Source: DASUZD01 sp036377055 (GTDB lineage: Bacteria; Actinomycetota; Thermoleophilia; Gaiellales; Gaiellaceae). Taken from it: DNA of 20,144 nucleotides. A model generated the notes under the pieces. The model was not told the origin of the DNA and did no database searches. It worked only from the letters and a program-made list of their open reading frames with translations. Within the stretch, counting starts at the first letter, position 1. Each line of letters opens with the position of its first letter. This document shows positions 12,673 through 20,144 of the stretch, piece after piece. The translations under genes were made by a program, and so were the position numbers. The stretch covers positions 1-20,144 of the forward strand of contig DASUZD010000313.1 in the NCBI GenBank assembly GCA_036377055.1, read 5' to 3'.

Positions 12673-13752
12673 ATGAACGACTTCAAGCCTGGCCTCGAGG
12701 GCGTCGTGGCCGTCGAGACGGAGATCGCCGAGCCCGACCGCGAGGGCGGCTCGCTTCGCTACCGCGGCATCGACATCGAGGACCTCGTCGGCCACTACCC
12801 GTACGAGCGCGTCTGGGGCCTGCTCGTCGACAACGACCTCGACTCGAAGATGCCCGACCCCGAGCCGTACGAGCCGGCCGGTCTCACTGGGAACGCGCCG
12901 GCCGACCTTCAGGCCGAGACGGCGCGCCTGGCCGGCCACTGGAAGCTCGGGAAGCTGAACGAGATCAGCGACGAGCAGGCGCGCGAGGACCTCGGCCGGC
13001 TCTCGTCGCAGATGATGGGCATCGTCGCGCGCTCCGCCGCGATCGCCGACGGTCGCGAGCCGGCGCCGGACGACGTCGTCGCGAAGGGCGAGACCGCCGC
13101 GGAGAAGTTCCTGCTTCGCTGGCGCGGCGAGGCGGATCCGCGGCACGTCAAGGCGATCGACACCTACTGGATCTGCACCGCCGAGCACGGCCTGAACGCG
13201 TCGACGTTCACGGCGCGGATCACCGCTTCGACCGGGGCCGACTGCGGCGCGGCGCTCTCCTCGGCCGTCGGCGCGCTCTCGGGGCCGCTGCACGGCGGCG
13301 CCCCCGCGTACGTGAAGCCGATGCTCGAGGAGGTCGAGGCGATCGGCGACCCCGAGCAGTGGGTGCGCGAAGCGCTTGCGAGCCGGAAGCGGATCATGGG
13401 CTTCGGGCACCGGATCTACCGCGCTGAGGATCCGCGCTCGCGACTCCTGAAGCGGACGGCGCGAGAGCTCGGTGCGCCGCAGATCGACATCGCCGAGGAG
13501 CTCGAGCAGGTCGCGCTGCGGGCGCTCCAGGAGCGTCATCCCGAGCGCGTGCTGGCGACGAACGTCGAGTACTACTCGGCGATCGTCCTCGACGTGGCCG
13601 AGATCCCGCCACCGCTCGCGCCGGCGATGTTCGGCTGCTCGCGCGTGGCCGGGTGGTCGGCGCACATCCTGGAGCAGAAGCGGACGGGCCGCCTCTTCCG
13701 GCCGTCGGCGCGGTACATCGGGCCGGCGCCGCGGTCGCTCCAGCCCGCTTGA
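12673..13752 (+). CDS. gltA: Citrate synthase (CitA / 'citrate synthase 2' type)
   Basis: 359 residues. Condenses acetyl-CoA and oxaloacetate to citrate, the entry step of the TCA cycle. Visible: GLEGVVAVETEIAEPD and LRYRGIDIEDL at the N terminus, then the catalytic histidines H172 (TAEHGLNASTF), H207 (GPLHGGAP) and H246 (IMGFGHRIYR). The third catalytic residue, Asp in the usual NVDFYSG motif, is Glu here: NVEYYSAIVLD with E299. I recall the same Glu in actinobacterial CitA-type enzymes, and the C-terminal AGWSAHILEQKRTGRL and RPSARYIGPAPR also fit that group. The start is the ATG at 12673, with TACGCT 8 bases upstream and no Shine-Dalgarno sequence. The symbol is used in the generic sense; citA would be equally suitable. 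Its stop overlaps the TTG start of a HEAT-repeat gene. Confidence 0.93.
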   Translation: MNDFKPGLEGVVAVETEIAEPDREGGSLRYRGIDIEDLVGHYPYERVWGLLVDNDLDSKMPDPEPYEPAGLTGNAPADLQAETARLAGHWKLGKLNEISDEQAREDLGRLSSQMMGIVARSAAIADGREPAPDDVVAKGETAAEKFLLRWRGEADPRHVKAIDTYWICTAEHGLNASTFTARITASTGADCGAALSSAVGALSGPLHGGAPAYVKPMLEEVEAIGDPEQWVREALASRKRIMGFGHRIYRAEDPRSRLLKRTARELGAPQIDIAEELEQVALRALQERHPERVLATNVEYYSAIVLDVAEIPPPLAPAMFGCSRVAGWSAHILEQKRTGRLFRPSARYIGPAPRSLQPA

Positions 13753-14246
13753 CCCTCGCCGAGGCTGCGGCCGAGGCGGACGCGCTCGCCGAGCGCGGAG
13801 CCGAGCGCGAGCTCGCGCAGCTCCGCACGCAGTGGGACGACGAGGTGGAGGCGGCCGCACGCGATCGCGACTTCCGCGTACGCGCCGGCGCCTATCGCGC
13901 GATCGGTCAGTTCAGGTACCGGCAGAAGCTCGAGCTGCTCCGGCGAGGCCTCGAGGACGAGAGCCCGGGCTGCCGCGGCTCGGCGCTCGTCTCGCTCGAG
14001 CTCCTCTCGCGCGAGCACCCCGGCGTCGTGAACGCAGCCCGCGCGCTCCTGCACGAGCTCGCGGCGCACGACCCGAACCAGGCGGTCCGCCGGCTGGCCG
14101 TCGTGTGCCTCAGGAACGGATCTCCCCAGCGCGAGACGGTGCTGCTCCTGAGCGGGCTCGCGGACGACGACGAGCAGGAGCCCGAGTTGCGCGCGGCGGC
14201 GAAGCGCGTCGCCGCGGCTCTGAAGAAGCGCGCCGGTCCGCGCTAG
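13749..14246 (+). CDS. HEAT-repeat-like helical protein coupled to citrate synthase
   Basis: 165 residues, almost wholly alpha-helical by composition and soluble (no signal peptide or membrane segment). After an Ala/Glu-rich N-terminal helix, three or four HEAT-like helical pairs can be traced: DFRVRAGAYRAIGQF, CRGSALVSLELLSREH, QAVRRLAVVCLRNG and ELRAAAKRVAAALKKR. Such repeats make protein-binding scaffolds. No enzymatic motif was seen. The start is a TTG at 13749 whose last two bases are the first two of the gltA stop (TTGA overlap), the same geometry as other couplings in this window; the open frame upstream is only gltA shadow. The arrangement suggests a partner or regulator of citrate synthase, but that is inference. 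It is convergent with the zinc-ribbon gene, 7 bp away. Confidence 0.72.
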   Translation: MTLAEAAAEADALAERGAERELAQLRTQWDDEVEAAARDRDFRVRAGAYRAIGQFRYRQKLELLRRGLEDESPGCRGSALVSLELLSREHPGVVNAARALLHELAAHDPNQAVRRLAVVCLRNGSPQRETVLLLSGLADDDEQEPELRAAAKRVAAALKKRAGPR

Positions 14247-14253
14247 CCGTTCG

Positions 14254-14427
14254 TCAGCGGGAGCAGGCGCACGTGCGGCGCTCGATCTGACGGCCGCACG
14301 AGGGACATGTCCTGCGGCGGCGCTTCAGCTCGAGCGCGCTCTTGGCGAGCCCGGCTCTCAGCATCAGGAAGCCCGCAACGGTCGACGCGGCCAGAAACGC
14401 CGCACTGTGGGGATCAATCGTTTCCAT
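14254..14427 (-). CDS. 57-residue membrane/zinc-ribbon miniprotein coupled to xerD
   Basis: Reads METIDPHSAAFLAASTVAGF at the start, so residues about 8-28 form one moderately hydrophobic segment (AAFLAASTVAGFLMLRAGLA). A basic stretch LKRRRR and a C-terminal zinc-ribbon-like knuckle C41-P-S-C44 ... C53-A-C55 follow. A GAGGAAG ribosome site directly abuts the ATG (14427-14425), inside the last codons of xerD; the two genes overlap by 14 bases. I do not recognise a named family. The ordered hydrophobic segment plus cysteine pairs, the Shine-Dalgarno-like site and the overlap argue that it is a real gene. A membrane-tethered metal-binding peptide is the visible description; the function is unknown. 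Confidence 0.62.
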   Translation of the reverse strand: METIDPHSAAFLAASTVAGFLMLRAGLAKSALELKRRRRTCPSCGRQIERRTCACSR

Positions 14428-15400
14428 CTTCCTCAGTTCTTGTTGCGGGCCGCGCCTTGCCTGAAACCTGCCGTCGGCGCGCGTGCGGGTGCGCCTGGAA
14501 GTAGAGGTCGCGCCGCCGCCGGTCGGAGACGTGCGTGTAGAGCTCGGTCGTGGCGAGGTCCGCGTGCCCGAGCATCTCCTGGACGCTCCGCAGGTCGGCG
14601 CCGCCCTCGAGGAGGTGCGTGGCGAACGAATGGCGCAGGAGATGCGGGTGGACGCGCTCCGGGTCGAGGCCTGCCTTGGCTGCGAGCCGGCGCAGGATCA
14701 GGAACGCGCCCGCGCGCGTGAGAGCGCCGCCGCGCGCGTTGAGGAAGAGCTCGGGACGGTGCCGGCGGTCCAGGTACGGCCGGCCGCGGGCGAGGTAGCG
14801 GCGGATCGCCTCGGCGGCGCTTCGTCCGATCGGCACGACGCGCTCCTTTCCGCCCTTGCCGACGCAGCGGACGAACCGCGCGTCGAGCTCGACCGCGCTC
14901 TTCACGAGCCCGACCGCCTCGCTGACGCGGAGCCCGGCGCCGTAGAGGAGCTCCACGAGGGCGGCGTCGCGGAGCGCGCGGGGCGTCGTGCCCGCGGCGG
15001 CTTCGACCAGCCGCTCCGCCTCGCTCGGCGAGAGCGTCCTGGGGAGCCGCCGCGTCCGGCGCGGGAGCTCGAGCTCGGCCGCCGGATTGTCGTCGCGGGC
15101 GCCGAGAAGCATTTCGTGGCGGTAGAACGACCTGACCGCGGCGATGCGGCGGGCGATCGTGGCTGCCGAGAGACCGTCCTCTTGGAGCGCGCCGACGTAC
15201 CGCTCGAGATCCTCGACGGTCGCCGCCGAGAGAGGTCGTCCGAGCCAGGCTTTTGCCGCAGCGAGGTCGCGCCGGTACGCCTCGACCGTGCGGGGCGCGC
15301 GCTGGGTCGTGAGCAGGGCGAGGAAGCCTTCAACCGCTCGGTCGTGAGTCGCGTCCGCCACGGGCCGTTCGTTCGCGGCCGCCGTTGGATCGCCTGCCAC
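14414..15400 (-). CDS. xerD: Tyrosine recombinase XerD-like
   Basis: 328 residues, slightly longer than usual (about 300) because of a 20-residue N-terminal lead and a basic/acidic C-terminal tail after LYFQAHP. XerD-type enzymes resolve chromosome dimers at dif sites with a XerC partner. An N-terminal SAM-like core-binding domain (RTVEAYRRDL ... ATIARRIAAVRSFYRH) precedes the catalytic domain. All six active-site residues are visible: R158 (GAGLRVSEA), K185 (GKGGKERVVPI), H253 and R256 (HLLRHSFATH), H279 (LGHADL) and the nucleophile Y288 (TTELYTHV). The start is the GTG at 15400; another GTG at 15361 is as plausible because neither has a Shine-Dalgarno sequence. It lies 113 bp downstream of a second Xer recombinase on the same strand. 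Confidence 0.9.
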   Translation of the reverse strand: MAGDPTAAANERPVADATHDRAVEGFLALLTTQRAPRTVEAYRRDLAAAKAWLGRPLSAATVEDLERYVGALQEDGLSAATIARRIAAVRSFYRHEMLLGARDDNPAAELELPRRTRRLPRTLSPSEAERLVEAAAGTTPRALRDAALVELLYGAGLRVSEAVGLVKSAVELDARFVRCVGKGGKERVVPIGRSAAEAIRRYLARGRPYLDRRHRPELFLNARGGALTRAGAFLILRRLAAKAGLDPERVHPHLLRHSFATHLLEGGADLRSVQEMLGHADLATTELYTHVSDRRRRDLYFQAHPHARRRQVSGKARPATRTEEDGND

Positions 15401-15513
15401 CGTTTCGGCGCGGTCTCGTCACTGACGTGTTCCACGTTCCGCTTTAGGCTGACGGTGGGCGGGAGTGGTGGGATCCCGCGTGTCGCGCGTCACTCATAGA
15501 AAGGGGGGATTGG
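15401..15513. other. 113-bp spacer between the two recombinase genes
   Basis: It is noncoding. It holds a paired GTTCCACGTTCC motif (about 15430-15441) and a purine-rich tract AAAGGGGGGAT (about 15500-15510), but no clear -10 box or terminator. No sequence resembling a dif site, which would be AT-centred and dyadic, was seen here. Confidence 0.35.
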
Positions 15514-16350
15514 CTAGGAGCGCGGGTGCGCCCGGTCGTAGACGCGGCGTAAGCGCCTGGCGTCGACGTGGGCGTAGATCTGCGTCGTCGAAAGCGAGCT
15601 GTGGCCGAGCAGCTCCTGGATCGTCCGGAGGTCGGCGCCGCCCTCGATCAGGTGCGTCGCGAAGGCGTGCCGAAGGCTGTGCGGGTGCGGGCAGACGCGC
15701 CGGAGCGTGCTCGTGTCGAGCCGACGGCCTCGCGCGGATAGGAAGAGGGCGTTCTCCGCGCCGGAGGCGAGCTGCATCCGCGCGTCGCGCAGGTACCGGG
15801 CCAGCCAGTGCTGCGCCTCCTCGCCCAGCGGGACGACGCGCTCCTTGCCGCCCTTGCCCCGTACGTGCACGAGCTCCTGCTCGAAGTCGACGTCGGCGAG
15901 GTCGAGGTCGACGGCCTCGCGGCTGCGCAGCCCGGCCGAGTAGACGAGCTCGACGAGCGCCCGGTTCCGGAGCACGAGTGGGTCGTCGCCCGCGAGCGCG
16001 TCGATTCTCTCGTCGACGTCCCGCGCCTTCGGGGTCTCCGGCAGGCGTCGTGGTCGCCGCGGCGCGAGGGAGGCATCCGGGACCTGCGCAGCCCCGAGCG
16101 TGAACCGCAGGAACGCTCGGACCGCCGCCAGCTTCCGTGCGATCGTCGCGGGTGCGAGCTTGCGTGGCCGCGCGCGACCGAGCTCCGTCGCGTACTCGGT
16201 CAACACTCGCACGTCCACGTCGTCGAGCCGGGTCCGGCGGCCGGCGAGCCAGCTCAGGAACTGCGTCAGGTCGGACCGGTACGCGCGCCGCGTCTCCGCC
16301 GCGTGGGCAGGTGCCGCGAGGAAGCGCTCGAGAGCTGCGTCGGGGTCCAC
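15514..16350 (-). CDS. xerC: Tyrosine recombinase XerC-like
   Basis: 278 residues, on the short side for the family. It has an N-terminal core-binding domain (ETRRAYRSDLTQFLSWL ... ATIARKLAAVRAFLRF) and a complete catalytic set: R142 (SAGLRSREAVDL), K169 (GKGGKERVVPL), H224 and R227 (HSLRHAFATH), H250 (LGHSSL) and nucleophile Y259 (TTQIYAHV). The stretch between the lysine and the HxxR motif is 13 residues shorter than in the neighbouring XerD-like protein, with STLRRVCPHPH replacing the usual longer helix. The enzyme ends almost directly after the tyrosine helix (YDRAHPRS). The GTG at 16350 is the start; only a weak GGAAG precedes it by 8 bases. XerC versus XerD naming is by resemblance; the pair likely act together on dif. 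Confidence 0.88.
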   Translation of the reverse strand: MDPDAALERFLAAPAHAAETRRAYRSDLTQFLSWLAGRRTRLDDVDVRVLTEYATELGRARPRKLAPATIARKLAAVRAFLRFTLGAAQVPDASLAPRRPRRLPETPKARDVDERIDALAGDDPLVLRNRALVELVYSAGLRSREAVDLDLADVDFEQELVHVRGKGGKERVVPLGEEAQHWLARYLRDARMQLASGAENALFLSARGRRLDTSTLRRVCPHPHSLRHAFATHLIEGGADLRTIQELLGHSSLSTTQIYAHVDARRLRRVYDRAHPRS

Positions 16351-16388
16351 GGTCAGGGCTTCCGCGCCGCCGGCGCTCCTCCTGCCGG

Positions 16389-16394
16389 TAAGAT
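16389..16394 (+). promoter_or_regulatory. Probable -10 box (TAAGAT) of pckA
   Basis: TAAGAT matches TANNNT and precedes the hairpin leader. A start about 7 bases on (near 16401) would give a 5' leader of about 69 bases that begins just before the terminator-like stem. No good -35 is visible. The gene xerC is divergent, so this 119-bp gap serves both directions. Confidence 0.45.
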
Positions 16395-16405
16395 TGCCGC
16401 GTCCC

Positions 16406-16443
16406 GGCCCGCGCGCAGAGCGCAGAGCGGGCCTCTCTTTTTT
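16406..16443 (+). terminator. Intrinsic-terminator-like hairpin in the pckA leader (possible attenuator)
   Basis: GGCCCGC (16406-16412) pairs perfectly with GCGGGCC (16427-16433). Inside it GCGC (16413-16416) can pair with GCGC (16420-16423) around an AGA loop, leaving a 3-base bulge. The stem is followed by TCTC and then T6 (16438-16443), a canonical terminator in the plus direction. No plus-strand gene ends nearby (the closest is 2 kb upstream), so it lies between the pckA promoter and its ribosome site. The descending arm (16429-16436) can instead pair with 16458-16465, which covers the Shine-Dalgarno sequence. Confidence 0.65.
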
Positions 16444-16455
16444 CGCGGATCCGGG

Positions 16456-16462
16456 AAGGAGG
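16456..16462 (+). promoter_or_regulatory. Strong Shine-Dalgarno sequence of pckA (AAGGAGG)
   Basis: AAGGAGG lies 7 bases before the ATG at 16470. This is the only textbook ribosome site in the window, in contrast to the leaderless-looking neighbours. Its GGAGGC portion is complementary to the 3' arm of the upstream hairpin (GCCTC at 16431-16435, extended by flanking pairs). Confidence 0.85.
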
Positions 16463-16469
16463 CTCCTCG

Positions 16470-18068
<1,599 letters not shown>

Positions 18069-18109
18069 ACCCCAGAAGACATCTTGCGGGCGTTGCAACA
18101 ATTGAAGGA

Positions 18110-18253
18110 GTGGCCGATCAGCCTGTGATCTACCGCGAAGAGGCCGTGGCTATGCTCTTCGCGATCAACGACATCAACGAGAATCTGCGGAAGCTGATCC
18201 GGATCATCGAGGGAGACGATGGGGAAGAACCGCCCACCGAAGACGCCACCTGA
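18110..18253 (+). CDS. Small acidic helical protein downstream of pckA
   Basis: 47 residues from the GTG at 18110. The sequence has VIYREEAVAMLFAINDINE and then NLRKLIRIIEGDDGEEPPTE, so it is one amphipathic helix with a strongly acidic, proline-containing tail. AAGGAG at 18105-18110 runs into the GTG, so translation may begin instead at the GTG at 18125 (14 bases away) or the ATG at 18152. Short acidic proteins of the style LFAIxDIxExLRxIRxLLE occur in actinobacteria as uncharacterised proteins, from memory. It overlaps the next small gene by 35 bases. Function is unknown. Confidence 0.5.
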   Translation: MADQPVIYREEAVAMLFAINDINENLRKLIRIIEGDDGEEPPTEDAT

Positions 18254-18389
18254 AGAGTGGGCGCGCCAAGAGGCGAACGCCGCCCGCCTCCGTGAGCTCT
18301 GCGAGCGAGCTCTAAGAGAGCTTGGAATGACCCGCGAGGAGCTCTTCGCGAAGGTCGGGCTCACCGACCCGCATCAGCGCACCGCGTAA
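18219..18389 (+). CDS. 56-residue helical protein between pckA and sdhA
   Basis: From ATG 18219 to TAA 18389, with GAGGGAG just upstream (3-4 bases, rather close). It starts with a basic, proline-rich GKNRPPKTPPEEWARQEANA, then a helix RLRELCERALRELG, and ends with MTREELFAKVGLTDPHQRTA. The last part resembles the first two helices of a helix-turn-helix (LGMTREELFAKVGL), too short for a full DNA-binding domain. It uses codons rare in its neighbours (AGA, CTA, CGA) and ends 25 bp before sdhA. It overlaps the preceding small gene by 35 bases in another frame. Whether both are expressed cannot be told from sequence. Confidence 0.5.
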   Translation: MGKNRPPKTPPEEWARQEANAARLRELCERALRELGMTREELFAKVGLTDPHQRTA

Positions 18390-18400
18390 GCCGCTTTCGA

Positions 18401-18406
18401 TAGCTT
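18401..18406 (+). promoter_or_regulatory. Candidate -10 box (TAGCTT) of sdhA
   Basis: TAGCTT fits TANNNT and ends 8 bases before the GTG at 18415 (5 before the TTG at 18412), with no Shine-Dalgarno sequence between. This matches the leaderless pattern seen at sucC and gltA. Confidence 0.45.
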
Positions 18407-18414
18407 CCTCGTTG

Positions 18415-20097
18415 GTGGAAGCGAAGCACGACGTCCTGGTCGTGGGAGCCGGCTGCGCGGGCATGCGCGCCGCGATCGAGGCACACGATCTGGGCGCCGA
18501 CGTCGCGCTCATCTCGAAGATCCACCCGACACGGAGCCACTCCGGCGCCGCCGAGGGCGGGATCAACGCGGCGCTCGGGAACGCGTCGGACGACGATCCC
18601 GAGCAGCACGCGTTCGACACGGTCAAGGGCAGCGACTACCTCGGCGACCAGGACGCGATCCAGATCCTCTGCGACGAGGCGCCCGCGGACGTCTACCAGC
18701 TCGAGAACTGGGGCGCCGTTTTCTCGCGGACCGAGGACGGGCGGATCGCGCAGCGGCCCTTCGGCGCGGCCGGTGCACCTCGTACCGCCTACGCGGCCGA
18801 CATCACGGGGCACGTCCTCGTCCAGGTCCTCTACGAGCAGGTCTGCAAACGCGAGATCCCGACGTACGAGGAGTACTTCGCGTGGCGGCTCGTCGTCGAC
18901 GACGACCGCTGCCAGGGCGTCATTTGCTGGGACCTGATGGACGGCGGCCTGAAGACGATCGGCGCGAAGACCGTGATCCTCGCGACCGGCGGCGCGGGCC
19001 GCCTCTACGTCGGCACGACGAACGCCTACGCATGCACCGGCGACGGGATCGCGATGGCGCTCCGCGTGGGTGTGCCGCTGAAGGACATGGAGATGATGCA
19101 GTTCCACCCGACGACGCTCTCGCCGACGGGCGTGCTCATCACCGAGGGCTGCCGCGGCGAAGGCGCGTACCTCCTCAACGCTGACGGCGAACGGTTCCTC
19201 AAGCGGTACGCGCCGAATGCGATGGAGCTCGCTTCACGCGACGTCATCTCGCGTGCGGAGCAGACGGAGATCGACGAGGGGCGCGGCGTCGACGGGAACG
19301 TTCTGCTCGACCTGCGCCACCTGGGCGCGGACAAGATCAACGAGCGCCTGCACGGGACGCGGGAGCTCTCGATGGTCTTCGCGGGCGTCGACCCGATCCG
19401 CGAACCGATCCCGGTCCGGCCCGGTGCCCACTACCACATGGGCGGCGTCGACACCGACGTCTGGGGCCAGACCTCGCTCGAGGGGCTCTATGCCGCCGGC
19501 GAGTGCGCGTGCGTCTCCGTCCACGGGGCGAATCGCCTCGGAGGGAACGCGCTGATGGAGACGATCACCTACGGCAAGCGCGCCGGAGCACACGCGGCCG
19601 ACTGGGCGCTTTCGCACACGACGGTCGCGGTGCCGCCGTCGGTCGAGGCCGACGCGGAGCGCGATCTCCACGCTTTGCTCGACCGCGACCGCGGCGAGCG
19701 TCCTTGGCAGATCCGCGACGAGCTCGCGACGACGATGCACGAGAACTTCGGCGTCTTCCGGCGCGAGGACCAGATGACGCGACAGGGCGAGATCGTCGCG
19801 GCGCTGCGCGAGCGGTACGAGCAGGTCGTCGTCGAGGACAAAGGCGACGTCTTCAACACCGACCTGACGCAGGCGCTCGAGCTCGGGTTCCTGCTCGAGC
19901 TCGCGGACTGCATGGTCGTCTCGGGCCTGGCCCGAAAGGAGAGCCGCGGGGCGCACGCGCGGCCGCACGACTATCCCGATCGTGACGACGAGAACTACCT
20001 CAAGCACACGATGGTCACGTGGGTGAACGAGCGACCCGTGCTCGACTGGCGCCCCGTCACGGTCACCAAGTGGCAGCCGCAGGAGCGGACGTACTGA
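18415..20097 (+). CDS. sdhA: Succinate dehydrogenase flavoprotein subunit
   Basis: 560 residues. FAD-containing catalytic subunit that oxidises succinate to fumarate on the inner face of the membrane. Visible: the dinucleotide fold VLVVGAGCAGMRAA (8-20); the covalent FAD histidine H42 in RSHSGAAEGGINAA; MMQFHPTTL; the active-site loop TEGCRGEGAYLLN; HYHMGGVDTD; the C-terminal FAD motif GANRLGGNAL; and ARKESRGAHARPHDYP with the substrate-side arginines. The start chosen is the GTG at 18415; a TTG directly before it (18412) would add one residue. The stop shares a base with the sdhB ATG. No sdhC/sdhD membrane-anchor genes lie upstream, where many operons place them. Confidence 0.96.
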   Translation: MEAKHDVLVVGAGCAGMRAAIEAHDLGADVALISKIHPTRSHSGAAEGGINAALGNASDDDPEQHAFDTVKGSDYLGDQDAIQILCDEAPADVYQLENWGAVFSRTEDGRIAQRPFGAAGAPRTAYAADITGHVLVQVLYEQVCKREIPTYEEYFAWRLVVDDDRCQGVICWDLMDGGLKTIGAKTVILATGGAGRLYVGTTNAYACTGDGIAMALRVGVPLKDMEMMQFHPTTLSPTGVLITEGCRGEGAYLLNADGERFLKRYAPNAMELASRDVISRAEQTEIDEGRGVDGNVLLDLRHLGADKINERLHGTRELSMVFAGVDPIREPIPVRPGAHYHMGGVDTDVWGQTSLEGLYAAGECACVSVHGANRLGGNALMETITYGKRAGAHAADWALSHTTVAVPPSVEADAERDLHALLDRDRGERPWQIRDELATTMHENFGVFRREDQMTRQGEIVAALRERYEQVVVEDKGDVFNTDLTQALELGFLLELADCMVVSGLARKESRGAHARPHDYPDRDDENYLKHTMVTWVNERPVLDWRPVTVTKWQPQERTY

Positions 20098-20144
20098 TGC
20101 AGGTCGCGCTCAAGATCTGGCGATACGACCCGGAGAGCGGAGAC
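20097..20144 (+). CDS. sdhB: Succinate dehydrogenase iron-sulfur subunit (3' partial, first 16 codons)
   Basis: The ATG at 20097 overlaps the sdhA stop (TGATG). The 16 visible residues, MQVALKIWRYDPESGD, match the conserved SdhB N terminus (xLKIxRYDPExG) that begins its plant-type ferredoxin domain. The gene runs off the window, so its cluster cysteines are not seen. Confidence 0.85.
   Translation, partial: MQVALKIWRYDPESGD

Noticed and set aside
11524..13860. A 778-codon open frame on the minus strand running through gltA into icd
   Set aside because: Only the icd part (from ATG 12615) has recognisable motifs; the rest is the antisense of citrate synthase and is open because of high G+C codon bias.
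15401..15513. A dif-like recombination site or SOS box between the Xer genes
   Set aside because: There is no AT-centred 28-bp dyad, and the GTTCC repeats are direct rather than inverted.
16458..16467. AGGAG-G-CTCCT dyad at the pckA Shine-Dalgarno sequence as a hairpin of its own
   Set aside because: A one-base loop is too tight to form in cis; the longer pairing with 16429-16436 is the more realistic structure.

Overview
The window is about 70% G+C. It uses many GTG and TTG starts and chains genes by 1-4 base stop/start overlaps. The gene set (AccA3-type biotin carboxylase/BCCP, YlbL-like PDZ-Lon protease, CitA-like citrate synthase, LapA-domain protein, drug-type ABC pair, adjacent XerC/XerD) points to a high-GC actinobacterium. 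A deep lineage such as Thermoleophilia (Gaiellales/Solirubrobacterales) is my best guess by inference; no rRNA or other marker is present to confirm it. I found no tRNA, rRNA, insertion sequence or CRISPR array.

Layout. 1-1547 (+): 3' part of an acyl-CoA carboxylase alpha chain. 1561-3293 (-): ABC ATPase and ABC-2 permease, convergent with it. A 30-bp divergent promoter (3294-3323) separates the ABC pair from 3324-6000 (+): sucC, a SAM methyltransferase and sucD, all overlapping. 6224-6822: decayed MFS transporter. 6832-7977 (+): PLP aminotransferase, whose 3' end overlaps a LapA-like membrane protein (7886-8176, -) preceded by a 4-Cys miniprotein (8187-8369, -). 8508-10258 (-): short-chain dehydrogenase-like protein and a membrane-anchored PDZ-Lon protease. 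10259-10558 is noncoding and carries a perfect 20-bp palindrome. 10559-12615 (-): icd-mdh; 12673-14246 (+): gltA plus a HEAT-repeat protein, divergent from icd across a 57-bp two-way promoter. 14254-16350 (-): xerC, xerD and a tiny membrane/zinc-ribbon gene. 16470-18068 (+): pckA, with a terminator-like hairpin in its leader. 18110-18389: two tiny overlapping genes. 18415-20144 (+): sdhA and the start of sdhB.

How the genes work together. Most of the window is central carbon metabolism: citrate synthase, isocitrate dehydrogenase, succinyl-CoA synthetase (both subunits), succinate dehydrogenase and malate dehydrogenase, plus PEP carboxykinase, which drains oxaloacetate to gluconeogenesis. Aconitase, 2-oxoglutarate dehydrogenase and fumarase are not in view. 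A recurring signal is a TANNNT box 6-8 bases before a GTG/ATG start with no Shine-Dalgarno sequence (sucC, ABC ATPase, aminotransferase, gltA, sdhA), suggesting leaderless mRNAs. pckA is the clear exception: it has a structured leader and a strong Shine-Dalgarno sequence, and is the best candidate here for an undescribed regulatory element.
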